DNA from: Natribaculum breve
GTDB taxonomy: Archaea; Halobacteriota; Halobacteria; Halobacteriales; Natrialbaceae
Direction of reading: 5' to 3'
DNA length: 64,000 nucleotides
Assembly: GCF_023008585.1 (NCBI RefSeq)
Contig: NZ_CP095392.1
Location: forward strand, 124,001 to 188,000
The translations under genes were made by a program, and so were the position numbers. Below, one piece after another: positions 53,432 through 61,148 of the stretch; within the stretch, counting starts at the first letter, position 1; every line of letters starts with the position of its first letter. The notes beneath the pieces are model-generated. The model saw nothing but the letters and a program-made list of their open reading frames with translations, searched no databases and was not told where the DNA came from.

Positions 53432-53603
53432 TGCACACGACGCCTCGTTCTCGTCGTGGCACTCATCTACTCAGTGGACTTCACCGCTGGTTTCGCCGGA
53501 CATCTGAGTCTGATAAAAAGGACCGCAGCTCGTCGTTTTCGATACGTCTCCCTCATAGGATCACTCGTCGATACGGGCAGGCGACGTCCGTGATCGGCTG
53601 ATC

Positions 53604-53894
53604 GTGTCAGAGAAAACCACGTCGACAGACGATCTCGAGCCACGAACCAGACGCGCTGTCGAGGAAGCGATGATCGTCTCCCTACTCGCAAAGGGAGGCT
53701 GGTACGAGGTGGAGTTCGCGTCTGGGAACCGCTGCGAAGTCGACGTGATCGGTGAATCCTGGACCTGTGCGGGCTGGCAGCAGCGAACGCCCGCCAGTGG
53801 CTGCAAGCATATGCGTCGCGTTGACCACGAAATCAAGCGTGGCCGTGTCCCCCGACCTGATGGTCAACTCCCTACTGACGCAGACCGCTTCTGA
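53604..53894 (+). CDS. Small SWIM-like zinc-finger protein with degenerate first Cys
   Basis: 96 residues from GTG. LEPRTRRAVEEAMIVSLLAKGGWYEVEFASGNRCEVDVIGESWTCAGWQQRTPASGCKHMRRV follows the layout of the small SWIM proteins common in haloarchaea, ending in CKH, but the CxC pair reads S-W-T-C, so one ligand is missing unless Cys in GNRC substitutes. Repeat site B starts directly after the stop. Confidence 0.65.
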   Translation: MSEKTTSTDDLEPRTRRAVEEAMIVSLLAKGGWYEVEFASGNRCEVDVIGESWTCAGWQQRTPASGCKHMRRVDHEIKRGRVPRPDGQLPTDADRF

Positions 53895-53935
53895 TTAACC
53901 AACTGACCGGCCGACGCCTCGCCTGTGTTGGTTAA
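53895..53935. repeat. TTAACCAAC/GTTGGTTAA inverted repeat, site B (41 bp)
   Basis: TTAACCAAC at 53895-53903 and GTTGGTTAA at 53927-53935, spacer 23 bp, between the 3' ends of two convergent genes, so it cannot be a promoter operator for either. Confidence 0.85.
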
Positions 53936-53961
53936 CTCCGGCCGTATCGGCCCACCCGCTG

Positions 53962-54510
53962 TCACGGGAGTTCCTCAGTCACGTCAACGAGTTCCTCCTC
54001 GGTCTGCCAGCAATACAGCCGTCCTTCCCGGTCGAACAGCGCGAAGACGCCGTCCTGCATCCAGCCAAAGGGATGCTCCTCGTTCTCGTACACCCGCTTG
54101 AGGACGTGGCTCTTCGCGAAATACTCCGTCGTGCCGACGAGTAGCCCCTGCTCGACGAGGAAGTCACTCGGCTCTTTTTCGGCGACGCCGACAAGGTAGG
54201 TCACGATGTCGGCGATCAGGCAGAACTTCTGGATGCTGTTGTTCCACTCGCCCCGGATGTCGACCATCCGGAACGCGTAGGCATCCTGCCGGCGGTTGAG
54301 TCGGTCGACCACCAGGTTCAGCCGTCGAATCGGTTCCTGGTCGTAGTTCCCGAGCACGAAGTACGATCGATCGTTCTCGTAGACCGGCGTCAACTCGCTC
54401 AGAGTGTGGATGATCTCCTCGTTGTCCGCCAGAGAGATTTCTTCCTCGTCGAGTTGGTCCTTCGCACTCGTGAGGACTTCCTCGGGGACGGGCGGCTCCT
54501 CGTCGGACAT
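53962..54510 (-). CDS. Unknown protein, left member of a duplicated divergent pair
   Basis: 182 residues. EEIIHTLSELTPVYENDRSYFVLGNYDQEPIRRLNLVVDRLNRRQDAYAFRMVDIRGEWNNSIQKFCLIADIVTYLVGV aligns loosely with the 278-residue protein at 59044 (RFEQADTSYLVLGSYRGQYGHRLREFANCLN...DIKINLLGEFADSIAGV). The S-Y-(F/L)VLG-x-Y motif and the following Arg-rich segment suggest a nucleotide-binding or TIR-like Rossmann start, which is not proven. Divergent from a winged-helix gene. Confidence 0.6.
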   Translation of the reverse strand: MSDEEPPVPEEVLTSAKDQLDEEEISLADNEEIIHTLSELTPVYENDRSYFVLGNYDQEPIRRLNLVVDRLNRRQDAYAFRMVDIRGEWNNSIQKFCLIADIVTYLVGVAEKEPSDFLVEQGLLVGTTEYFAKSHVLKRVYENEEHPFGWMQDGVFALFDREGRLYCWQTEEELVDVTEELP

Positions 54511-54639
54511 ACACTGTCCTCCTCACGGTCACGAGATATGATTTATGAAGTAATTTACCGAGTCAGTCATATTCCAGTTTACCTTAGAGTGATTTACTTA
54601 GGAGTAAACTACTTGCCGCAAGGGCGTGTATCGTGTCGT
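54511..54639. promoter_or_regulatory. Divergent promoter with TTTAC repeats
   Basis: TTTACC at 54554-54559 and 54578-54583, TTTACT at 54593-54598 and inverted GTAAA at 54604-54608, within AT-rich DNA between the unknown protein and its winged-helix partner. It looks like a multi-site operator. Confidence 0.5.
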
Positions 54640-55053
54640 ATGAGCACCGACCTGGAACCCACTGAGGGAATGGAAACCCGCGAACTCGTCCACTTCGTTA
54701 CCCAAGAGACGCGGTTCGCACTCATCAACAACATCCTCCAGCACCCCGAACAGCTCCCCTCGATGTACGAACTCGAGGAGCTCAACCCCAGCGTGAGCGA
54801 CGCCACCGTCTACAAACACATCCAGAAGCTGATCGACGCCGGCATCGTCAAAGAGGTCGCCTTAGACGGCGACCAGCGCCGGCAGGGGTATCCCTGGAAG
54901 TTCTACGGTCTCACGGAGGAGGGTCGAGCCTTCCTCGAAGAACACAACCTGCTCGCCGCCGAGGAGACGCTCCAGCGGATCTACGAGACGATCACCGACA
55001 AGCCCGAGAAGATGATCAAGTACGAGAACGCCCCCCGTCCTGACGGTGCATAA
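54640..55053 (+). CDS. Winged-helix regulator of a divergent pair
   Basis: 137 residues from ATG 54640. ETRELVHFVTQETRFALINNILQHPEQLPSMYELEELNPSVSDATVYKHIQKLIDAGIVKEVAL and WKFYGLTEEGRAFLEEHNLL form a winged helix. FVTQETRFALINNILQHPEQLPS matches RFITQETRYYVIQAILGHPDHLVT of the protein at 59996, and both end with a NAPRP segment, so they are paralogues. Confidence 0.75.
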   Translation: MSTDLEPTEGMETRELVHFVTQETRFALINNILQHPEQLPSMYELEELNPSVSDATVYKHIQKLIDAGIVKEVALDGDQRRQGYPWKFYGLTEEGRAFLEEHNLLAAEETLQRIYETITDKPEKMIKYENAPRPDGA

Positions 55054-55122
55054 CCGTACGTTCTATTTCCGAATAGTTTGCTAATCGTGCTCTTCAGTGG
55101 GTAACGAAGGCGATGAGAAGAT

Positions 55123-55163
55123 TTAACCAACAGATCTATACTATTGGCCAACATGTTGGTTAA
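55123..55163. repeat. TTAACCAAC/GTTGGTTAA inverted repeat, site C (41 bp)
   Basis: Arms at 55123-55131 and 55155-55163, spacer 23 bp, containing an additional TTGGCCAACA. It ends 17 bp before the ATG at 55180, so here it overlaps the promoter or leader of a gene. Confidence 0.85.
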
Positions 55164-55179
55164 CACGAGGCGACACCCC

Positions 55180-55503
55180 ATGTCGTACGAGCCACCGACG
55201 CCGCCGGCAGACCTCCCAACAGACATCGTCGATACGCTCAACGGGTACTCACCAGACCAGCTCCAGCACGTTGCCCGCTACGCTGAGGCACTGGCCGAGC
55301 ACAAAGCACGCGAGGCCCGCCTCGAGGAAGAGTCGGACAAAGACGAGATCGAAGAACGCCCCGACGACCTCCCAGACGACGTCCCGGCGAAGGCCACGAT
55401 CACGATCAAGGAGATCAACGACAATCGCTACTACTACTGGCAGTGGAGGGAAGGCGATACGGTGACCTCAAAATACAAAGGCCCAGTCAATCCTGACGAG
55501 TAG
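55180..55503 (+). CDS. Conserved small plasmid protein
   Basis: 107 residues from ATG 55180. PADLPTDIVDTLNGYSPDQLQHVARYAEALAEHKARE is a helical N-terminal part; KATITIKEINDNRYYYWQWREGDTVTSKYKGPV is a beta-rich tail of a widespread haloarchaeal type (DUF6788-like), proposed to bind nucleic acid. It is the nearest gene to the left iteron cluster, with site C in its leader, suggesting a role in replicon maintenance. Confidence 0.6.
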   Translation: MSYEPPTPPADLPTDIVDTLNGYSPDQLQHVARYAEALAEHKAREARLEEESDKDEIEERPDDLPDDVPAKATITIKEINDNRYYYWQWREGDTVTSKYKGPVNPDE

Positions 55504-55622
55504 CGGTAGGCTGGCACATCGACCGCGCGTCTGGTCGATCAGAATGAAAACACGAGAAGCGAGAGGGAGTGCTGCTTTTGTCAGAATTGAAGAAATTTAC
55601 ACATCGATAAGGGGGAGTCTAT

Positions 55623-55925
55623 ACGCCATGTGCGAAGTAAATTAACAAAACACGACCACACCCCGTGTGCAAAGTGAAATCTCAGAATCTGAGAGAAGAC
55701 ACCCCCTGTGCGAGATGATTTTGCCCCCAAATCAGGTGGACCCCCCGTGTGCAAAATGAATTCGGTAGTGGATCGAATGGAGACACCCCGTGTGCGAAAT
55801 GAAATGCCGTGTATCGTTGTCTAACACACCTAGTAATACTAACTTCTTTGAGCATCCCACCACCCCATGTGAGAGATGAATTGGCTGATAGGATGAGAGG
55901 AGACACCCCGTGTGCGAAATGAATT
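55623..55925 (+). repeat. Left iteron cluster of the replication origin (7 copies)
   Basis: Consensus ACACCCCGTGTGCGAAATGAAAT on the plus strand, all in one orientation: about 55623 (degenerate), 55656, 55699, 55738, 55782, 55858 and 55902. Spacing is irregular (30-75 bp). The cluster abuts the 3' end of orc1. Long direct repeats beside orc1/cdc6 are origin recognition boxes in haloarchaeal replicons. Confidence 0.85.
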
Positions 55926-55952
55926 TGCGACTAGTGTCGACGCATCTTCGGA

Positions 55953-57299
55953 TCAATTCCCGTCGAAGAAATCGTCGATCTGCGCGTTGACAACAGACTT
56001 GATCAGTTCCTCCTCATGTTCCACCTCTTCGAGTCGGATATCCGCTTGGAGCGTCTCGGCGACTACCTCTGGATCATCGACGAAGGTGTACTCCTTGTGA
56101 ACACCGTTACCGTAGCCCCGTCCGCGCTTCTCAGACGTGACGAAATTGTAGGTCTCGGCTTCACTCATGTACCGTAGATAGGAGTCACGCGATTTTTCAT
56201 CTGCGTCTAACAGCTCCGTGAGAAACTGATAGACACGGTACGCAACCGTACTCGGTACGGCGTTCAGATTGCGCTGAGAGTAGACAGGGACAATCGCAGT
56301 GGCGTAAAGCGAGAGCTTCTTTTGCGTCGATAGCCCCTGCATCTGGGTCAGCGTCCGGTCGCGTTCAGCCTCTCGCTGAGCGTTGCGAACATGCGCTTCA
56401 CAGACCATGTCTTCGCCATTGCGGTCTGCGATCTCACCAGCCTTCCGGAACAAGTCGATTGCTTTTCGAGCGTCACCGTGATCCTGCGCAGCGAACGCAG
56501 CACTGAGCGGGATAATACCCTCCTCAAGGACACCGTCTTGGTAAGCGTCGCGACGTCGCTCGAGAATTGCCTGGAGTTGATTCGCGTCGTAGTCAGAGAA
56601 GACGACGTCCTGGGGATTAAACGAACTCTCGGCTCGCCCATCGAGGTTTTCCATGAATCGAGGATCGTTCGTGAGTGCAGCGACAGAAACGTGGCCCTCG
56701 ATCCGACCTAGCTGTGACGCCCGTGACAGCTGATAGAGCAGTTTTGAGTAGGCTGGTTCATCGTTTGGATCACGCTGTCGCCCCACCAAGAGATCCACCT
56801 CGTCCAGAATGATAATAACTGAGTTGAAGTGGTTGCTCAGAATTTCGTAGAAGCGATTGAGCTTCTGGTCCGTCGAGATACCGCTCTCGGGAACACCGAC
56901 ATCAACACCAGCTTCGCCGGCAGCATTCTCGACGAGACGATAGACGGCACGGTCGTGAGATTTGATCGTCTGGCAATTGATCTTGATGACACCGAAGCCG
57001 TTGCCTTGGGAGTTCGCGAGTTCGAGCACTTGCTGACAGACCGCATTGATGATAAGCGATTTCCCAGTGCCCGACGGTCCATAAAGGAGCATATTAGGCG
57101 GGCGGTTCCCTTGCAACGCTGGCCGAAGGTAAGTAATGATATCGTCTAGTTGTTCATCGCGACCAACGATTCGATCCTCGTCGATGACGGCATCAGGATC
57201 GAGGAGCCCCTTGTCCCGAAATACAGAATTCTGTACCCCCTCTTGAAGACGGCCTTTAATGGATTGGGAGAGGGATTGTTGATTGTCCCCGTCAGCCAT
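55953..57299 (-). CDS. orc1: Orc1/Cdc6 replication initiator
   Basis: 448 residues from ATG 57299; the open frame extends upstream into iteron DNA. AAA+ ATPase: IVGRDEQLDDIITYLRPAL, Walker A GPSGTGKS at 74-81, Walker B VIIILDEVD at 161-169, sensor 1 VAALTNDPRF, arginine-containing sensor 2 region in the lid (GDARKAIDLFRKAGEIA). C-terminal winged helix about 355-448 (VAYRVYQFLTELLDADEKSRDSYLRYMSEAETYNFV, beta-wing with GNGVHKEYTFVDD). It binds origin boxes and loads MCM. It is the only intact initiator in the window and is bracketed by 13 matching repeats. Confidence 0.95.
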   Translation of the reverse strand: MADGDNQQSLSQSIKGRLQEGVQNSVFRDKGLLDPDAVIDEDRIVGRDEQLDDIITYLRPALQGNRPPNMLLYGPSGTGKSLIINAVCQQVLELANSQGNGFGVIKINCQTIKSHDRAVYRLVENAAGEAGVDVGVPESGISTDQKLNRFYEILSNHFNSVIIILDEVDLLVGRQRDPNDEPAYSKLLYQLSRASQLGRIEGHVSVAALTNDPRFMENLDGRAESSFNPQDVVFSDYDANQLQAILERRRDAYQDGVLEEGIIPLSAAFAAQDHGDARKAIDLFRKAGEIADRNGEDMVCEAHVRNAQREAERDRTLTQMQGLSTQKKLSLYATAIVPVYSQRNLNAVPSTVAYRVYQFLTELLDADEKSRDSYLRYMSEAETYNFVTSEKRGRGYGNGVHKEYTFVDDPEVVAETLQADIRLEEVEHEEELIKSVVNAQIDDFFDGN

Positions 57300-57337
57300 G
57301 TATTCGGGGTATCGTTGAGACCATAAATAATTATGGG

Positions 57338-57641
57338 GAGCCGTGTGCGAGATTAAATTCGTCGAATTACCCGGGTAGAGCGGCTCTGAAAGGGGCAATT
57401 CAAATAGGTTGTATAACCGCGGGCGAAATCAATTTTCCCAGCCACCCCCCGTGTGCGATATGAAATCGGTGGAGAAACAGATTCCAATCAGAAGGGTGTA
57501 AGAGACTACACACCGTGTGAGAGATGAAATAGTACTCTAGATCTCAGATTCTGATGGAACTGTAGTCAATCCAGGAGATCACAATGGATCCCAGAAACCC
57601 GAAAGTCGTCAACCCCCACACCCCGTGTGCGAGATGAAATT
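57338..57641 (+). repeat. Right iteron cluster of the replication origin (5 copies)
   Basis: Copies of the same consensus at about 57338, 57416 (degenerate), 57442, 57508 and 57617, plus-strand orientation, upstream of the orc1 start. Together with the left cluster they frame the initiator gene. Confidence 0.85.
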
Positions 57642-57965
57642 AGGAGAGAGGTAGGGGAGGAGACTGGAGTAATCCGTCGGGATCTGGCCGAGATAGTCGA
57701 CTTCGTGGGGTAGAGAGCCTGATAAAGCGGAAATCGAGAAGGGTCTATAGTAGGGAAACTTTTATGTAGCTCCTCTGTCAACCATAACCGTACTAGAACT
57801 AGAGTCGGTTGAATTAGAATGGTATTTTTTGTGACACGACATCATTATCCCAGAGTTCTCTCACAGTAATTCCCGGGAAGAACTCCCGTGTTTCCTTACT
57901 CTCACCCTCTTTTCCGTCCGTTTACGGTTTTATCTCTGCTCTCAGTCGCCGTGACCTCTTTGCAG
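57642..57965. other. AT-rich candidate unwinding region
   Basis: About 320 bp without a gene, with AT-rich segments (TAGAATGGTATTTTTTGTG near 57818-57836) between the last direct iteron and the inverted one at 57966. This is the layout expected of a duplex-unwinding element, though no computation was done. Confidence 0.5.
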
Positions 57966-57990
57966 ATTTCATTTCGCACACGGGGTGTGG
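57966..57990 (-). repeat. Inverted iteron
   Basis: GATTTCATTTCGCACACGGGGTGTG is the consensus iteron in the opposite orientation, closing the array. Oppositely oriented boxes flanking an AT-rich stretch are typical of archaeal origins. Confidence 0.85.
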
Positions 57991-58018
57991 GGGTCCTCGT
58001 TCCTGAGACTGCTCTCTC

Positions 58019-58059
58019 TTAACCAACAGAACTTGGACACTCCCTCGATCGTTGGTTAA
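58019..58059. repeat. TTAACCAAC/GTTGGTTAA inverted repeat, site D (41 bp)
   Basis: Arms 58019-58027 and 58051-58059, spacer 23 bp; only 28 bp from the inverted iteron, with no gene start within 100 bp. Confidence 0.85.
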
Positions 58060-58185
58060 TCTTTGCGGGTTCCTGAGAGTGTCATAGAACAGCTCGCATA
58101 CTCCCTATAATTACCTGATAAACAGTAGGTTCAGGTAAAGAACAAATCGCTCAGTACTGGTGAAAAAACTTTTAGCAGCGATCTT

Positions 58186-58395
58186 CTACGAAAGTTCGGT
58201 TTCTTTCTTGGGGAGATCTTTCCGCTTTGAGAAGTAATAGAGTATCACTGCAAATCCACCTGCGGGGACTATCACCCCCAACCAATACATTTCTGGGTTT
58301 TTGAGATCGAGTCGCTTTGCATCAAAATACATCAAAATAGCTATGGGATGTTGGAGAACGAGCACAGCCAGTAACAGTACAGTCAAACCAGACAC
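58186..58395 (-). CDS. Two-helix membrane protein
   Basis: 69 residues: GLTVLLLAVLVLQHPIAILMYFDAKRLDLKNPEMYWLGVIVPAGGFAVILYYFSKRKDLPKKE, read in segments. Two transmembrane helices joined by a DAKRLDLKNPEMY loop, a pattern common to small haloarchaeal membrane proteins of unknown role. Confidence 0.7.
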   Translation of the reverse strand: MSGLTVLLLAVLVLQHPIAILMYFDAKRLDLKNPEMYWLGVIVPAGGFAVILYYFSKRKDLPKKETELS

Positions 58396-58484
58396 ACTTG
58401 ATAATTTGATACACTATGGCTTGGCTCTGTTGAAACACTCAACAGTTGATATTTTCCTCGCTCGAATCGCACAGTACAGAGCGT

Positions 58485-58673
58485 CTACTGACCGTAGTTA
58501 ATGCGGTAGTACTGAACACCATGAGTCAAGAGGAACGCAAACACGACGCTCCCAACGATCCACAACCCAAGTGCCGCTCCTGTCAGGTGAAATCGAGTGG
58601 TATTGAACACGACTCCCAGAAGGGCGAGGATCGCTGCAATACTAACTGTTTTCCACGAGACCATATCTGACAT
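58485..58673 (-). CDS. Two-helix membrane protein
   Basis: 62 residues from ATG 58673 (or 58664). SWKTVSIAAILALLGVVFNTTRF and ALGLWIVGSVVFAFLLTHGVQYY are two membrane helices. Lies 89 bp upstream of the previous membrane protein on the same strand. No family named. Confidence 0.5.
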   Translation of the reverse strand: MSDMVSWKTVSIAAILALLGVVFNTTRFHLTGAALGLWIVGSVVFAFLLTHGVQYYRINYGQ

Positions 58674-58749
58674 ATCAATTAATATATTAAATGGTATGAT
58701 AACGATTTCTGATTTACAGAAATACAGGAGAAAGCCCACGACTGTAGTC

Positions 58750-59004
58750 CTGTCTCTTACCCATACGACGGAGTCTCGCGAAAGCGGCGTTTCGGAGGCT
58801 CCCGAGGCGGGCGAGCACGAGCTGAGACCCACAGGAAGAGAGACGAGATCGACGTTCGGTACGGAGCGTAGTACTCGAGTCAACTGCGTTCGGATCCACA
58901 ATTACGGATTTCACCCGGCGAAAGGCGCTGAATACTGGTATCTCGATCGCCACTCTCCGATGGATCGCCCGCGACTGGTGGTGCAACTTGTGGGTAAGAG
59001 ACAG
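58750..59004. mobile_element. 255-bp MITE with Tn5-like ends
   Basis: CTGTCTCTTACCCATA (58750) and ACTTGTGGGTAAGAGACAG (ending 59004). The left end matches the right end of the IS4 element at 5977-7638 over 16 bp, and the right end matches its left end over 20 bp, so it is an inverted-orientation derivative. The interior is unrelated to the transposase. The flanks GACTGTAGTC and GGCTTCAGCC are not identical but share a symmetric G-CT--AG-C pattern, like a target consensus. Confidence 0.85.
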
Positions 59005-59043
59005 GGCTTCAGCCGTGTGGAAGACGTCAAGACGCGGAGGATG

Positions 59044-59880
59044 TCACTCGTCAAGGAAGACGTCGACATCAAACTCGGTTTCCCAGCGTGGTCGCACCGG
59101 TCCTGGCATCTCGTCAGCAAGATCGCGCAGTTCTTCAAGCGTCGTCCACGGGTAGCACTGCCCCATCGCTTCCCACCGCTTGAAGAAACTTAGATGCACC
59201 CAGCTGTACACTGCCGGTTCCTCGTCGACACTGGCTGTTCTCTCTTTGATAATATCGGTTAATTCGCGCTCGGTGATGTTAATTCCCTCACGCTGTGCGG
59301 CTGTGATGAGTGACGCTAACTCTCGTTTCTTCTTTTCTTGCTCTCGGTCTTTCTCATCGATGTTGTCGAAGTCCGTGTAGTAAATGGCGAGCGCTGCCTG
59401 GATAACGTCCTCTCGCGTCTCGAGGTTATCACGAGTGAGGCCTGTGTAATCTCGAGGAAACACAAACGTCTTCCTCGCGAACAATGATCTGCACACGCCC
59501 AATTCAGGACTTTCTCCGCCGTCTTCTTTTTCGTAGACGCCCGCGATAGAGTCAGCGAATTCGCCGAGTAGATTGATTTTGATATCGAATTCAGGGATAA
59601 CTGCTGTGTCAAGATCGAGCGTGTCTCCAAGTACGATCGATTCGGCGTTGGTTGGCATGTTCAAGCAGTTGGCGAACTCGCGTAGCCGGTGGCCGTACTG
59701 GCCCCGGTAGCTACCGAGAACGAGGTAACTAGTGTCAGCTTGCTCGAATCGTGGCAGTTCCTCATTCATGTATCGAATGACTTCCTGCCAGTCTCGCTGG
59801 GGTGCTTCTATCCCCTCGAATATGCGGTCGACAGCTTGGTAGATGGCGTTTGCGTTCTGGGGAACCCGTGGACCGCTCAT
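59044..59880 (-). CDS. Unknown protein, right member of the duplicated divergent pair
   Basis: 278 residues. DWQEVIRYMNEELPRFEQADTSYLVLGSYRGQYGHRLREFANCLNMPTNAESIVLGDTLD begins an alpha/beta domain resembling the protein at 53962. A middle insert is a charged coiled coil (KDREQEKKKRELASLITAAQREGINITERELTDII), and the C-terminus has WVHLSFFKRWEAMGQCYPW. Compare PFGWMQDGVFALFDREGRLYCWQT in the shorter paralogue: both finish with a Cys-x-x-W module. Divergent from a winged-helix gene. Confidence 0.6.
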   Translation of the reverse strand: MSGPRVPQNANAIYQAVDRIFEGIEAPQRDWQEVIRYMNEELPRFEQADTSYLVLGSYRGQYGHRLREFANCLNMPTNAESIVLGDTLDLDTAVIPEFDIKINLLGEFADSIAGVYEKEDGGESPELGVCRSLFARKTFVFPRDYTGLTRDNLETREDVIQAALAIYYTDFDNIDEKDREQEKKKRELASLITAAQREGINITERELTDIIKERTASVDEEPAVYSWVHLSFFKRWEAMGQCYPWTTLEELRDLADEMPGPVRPRWETEFDVDVFLDE

Positions 59881-59995
59881 GTTCCTCCCTACAGAAGTGT
59901 TCGGCTTAAACGTTCATATACAAGTTGGCTAAACTGATGTAATCTCAACCTGGCTAACCCGAACAGTTACGTAACTTCGGCTGGAAAAGACGCAT
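59881..59995. promoter_or_regulatory. Divergent promoter with TGGCTAAAC-type repeats
   Basis: GGCTTAAAC (59903-59911), TGGCTAAAC (59926-59934) and TGGCTAACC (59951-59959), spaced 23-25 bp, lie between the second divergent pair. The same architecture but a different motif compared with 54511-54639, suggesting each winged-helix protein has its own operator. Confidence 0.5.
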
Positions 59996-60634
59996 ATGAG
60001 CGATAGCGCGGACGCCCACCGAGGCCCTCCCGAAAGGCCAACCGATCCGTTCGGTGGGGAAGACGTTCTGCCGTTCGAGAAACAGCGACGCGCACACCGG
60101 TTTATTACGCAAGAAACTCGCTACTACGTTATCCAGGCAATCCTCGGCCATCCTGACCATCTCGTCACACTGGACGAATTGGAGTACTTGGTACCCAAGA
60201 ATCGGTCGACCATCCTTGAGCATCTCGACCGCCTCGCGGAGAAAGAACTCGTGACAAAACAGGTCTATGACGGCGATGACGCTGAGCAAAATGACCCACG
60301 CGAGTTCTGGAGATTCACTAGCTACGGCATCACTCTACTCGATGAATACGACTACCTTCGGTACGTGCCTGTGCTGCGCGCCCTTCAGGACAACCTCTAC
60401 CTCACTGAGAAAATCGAGCGGCACCGAAACGCACCTCGTCCCGCCCTGCCTGATGACGTTGCCAACGCTTTCACCGCGCCCACTCTCGACGATGAAATGC
60501 AAGCCGAACTTGACGATGTGTTGGCTGCCCGGGAACGTGGTGGCGGCCGACTCTTCGATGCACCCCCGGTGGAACCTGACCCGGACGCCATCACCGAGGA
60601 CAACGCCGATCGCCCGCTCGACGAACTGTTTTGA
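59996..60634 (+). CDS. Winged-helix regulator of the second divergent pair
   Basis: 212 residues. RRAHRFITQETRYYVIQAILGHPDHLVTLDELEYLVPKNRSTILEHLDRLAEKELVTKQVYD and FWRFTSYGITLLDEYDYL form the winged helix, paralogous to 54640. A 75-residue acidic, proline-rich tail (LDDVLAARERGGGRLFDAPPVEPDPDAITEDN) is absent from the shorter paralogue. Confidence 0.75.
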   Translation: MSDSADAHRGPPERPTDPFGGEDVLPFEKQRRAHRFITQETRYYVIQAILGHPDHLVTLDELEYLVPKNRSTILEHLDRLAEKELVTKQVYDGDDAEQNDPREFWRFTSYGITLLDEYDYLRYVPVLRALQDNLYLTEKIERHRNAPRPALPDDVANAFTAPTLDDEMQAELDDVLAARERGGGRLFDAPPVEPDPDAITEDNADRPLDELF

Positions 60635-60794
60635 TCCTGAGGCAACTCTCTCGGCGCAGAGCCAGCGTCTTCATGAGGTTATCGTAGCTGGTGAACGAGA
60701 GCGTTGACGTGGAATCCACCGCGACGCCCCGTTCGAATACCTCGATATCGTCGGTGACATCGTCGTGGAACTCACTTGACGACTTTACGGTCAC
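60623..60794 (-). pseudogene. Remnant of an HVO_A0114-type DNA-binding protein
   Basis: SSSEFHDDVTDDIEVFERGVAVDSTSTLSFTSYDNLMKTLALRRESCLRI resembles the N-terminal segment of haloarchaeal addiction-type regulators (FESYEDLLSVL..KRLELL pattern), truncated before its helix-turn-helix by the end of the gene at 60634. Confidence 0.45.
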
Positions 60795-60865
60795 GATGAG
60801 GGTTCATAACTGTTTCTGAATTCCGAGTCTTTAAGCAGTAATAAATGGTAATTAGCAACAACACG

Positions 60866-61060
60866 ATGCCACGGTCGTACGCCATCGGCGAGTTCGCGGA
60901 GGAACTTGGCGTCCACCCCGAAACTGTCAAACGGTGGTGTCGAAACGGCGACCTTGACTACACACCTGCTGAAAATAGGAACGGTATCAGTACGCTCGCT
61001 GATCAACTAGATTGGAGCGCTGGCCACACCTCGTGTGTCGTCGAATGGTTGACCCGCCGT
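60866..61060 (+). pseudogene. MerR-type HTH remnant, IS607 resolvase-like
   Basis: MPRSYAIGEFAEELGVHPETVKRWCRNGDLDYTP is the MerR-like DNA-binding head found on IS607-family serine recombinases (and some excisionases). After DYTP the sequence loses similarity and no catalytic Ser domain follows. Remnant or very short excisionase-like protein. Confidence 0.55.
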
Positions 61061-61061
61061 A

Positions 61062-61109
61062 TTAGGGACCAGATTATTATAGCTCAAACTATTATAGTCT
61101 GGTTCCTAA
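61062..61109. repeat. 48-bp imperfect palindrome
   Basis: TTAGGGACCAGATTATTATAG and CTATTATAGTCTGGTTCCTAA pair over 21 positions with 3 mismatches around CTCAAA-like centre bases, beside the IS607-like head and 40 bp upstream of the ATPase gene. It may be a recombination site, terminator or operator. Confidence 0.6.
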
Positions 61110-61148
61110 CTTCGGGGCACATATGTACCTCCCACAACGACTGGAGGT

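Noticed and set aside
55623..57990. Repeats resembling a CRISPR array
   Set aside because: Spacing is irregular (30-75 bp and a gene-sized gap), repeats are degenerate, one is inverted and there are no cas genes; position around orc1 fits origin iterons.
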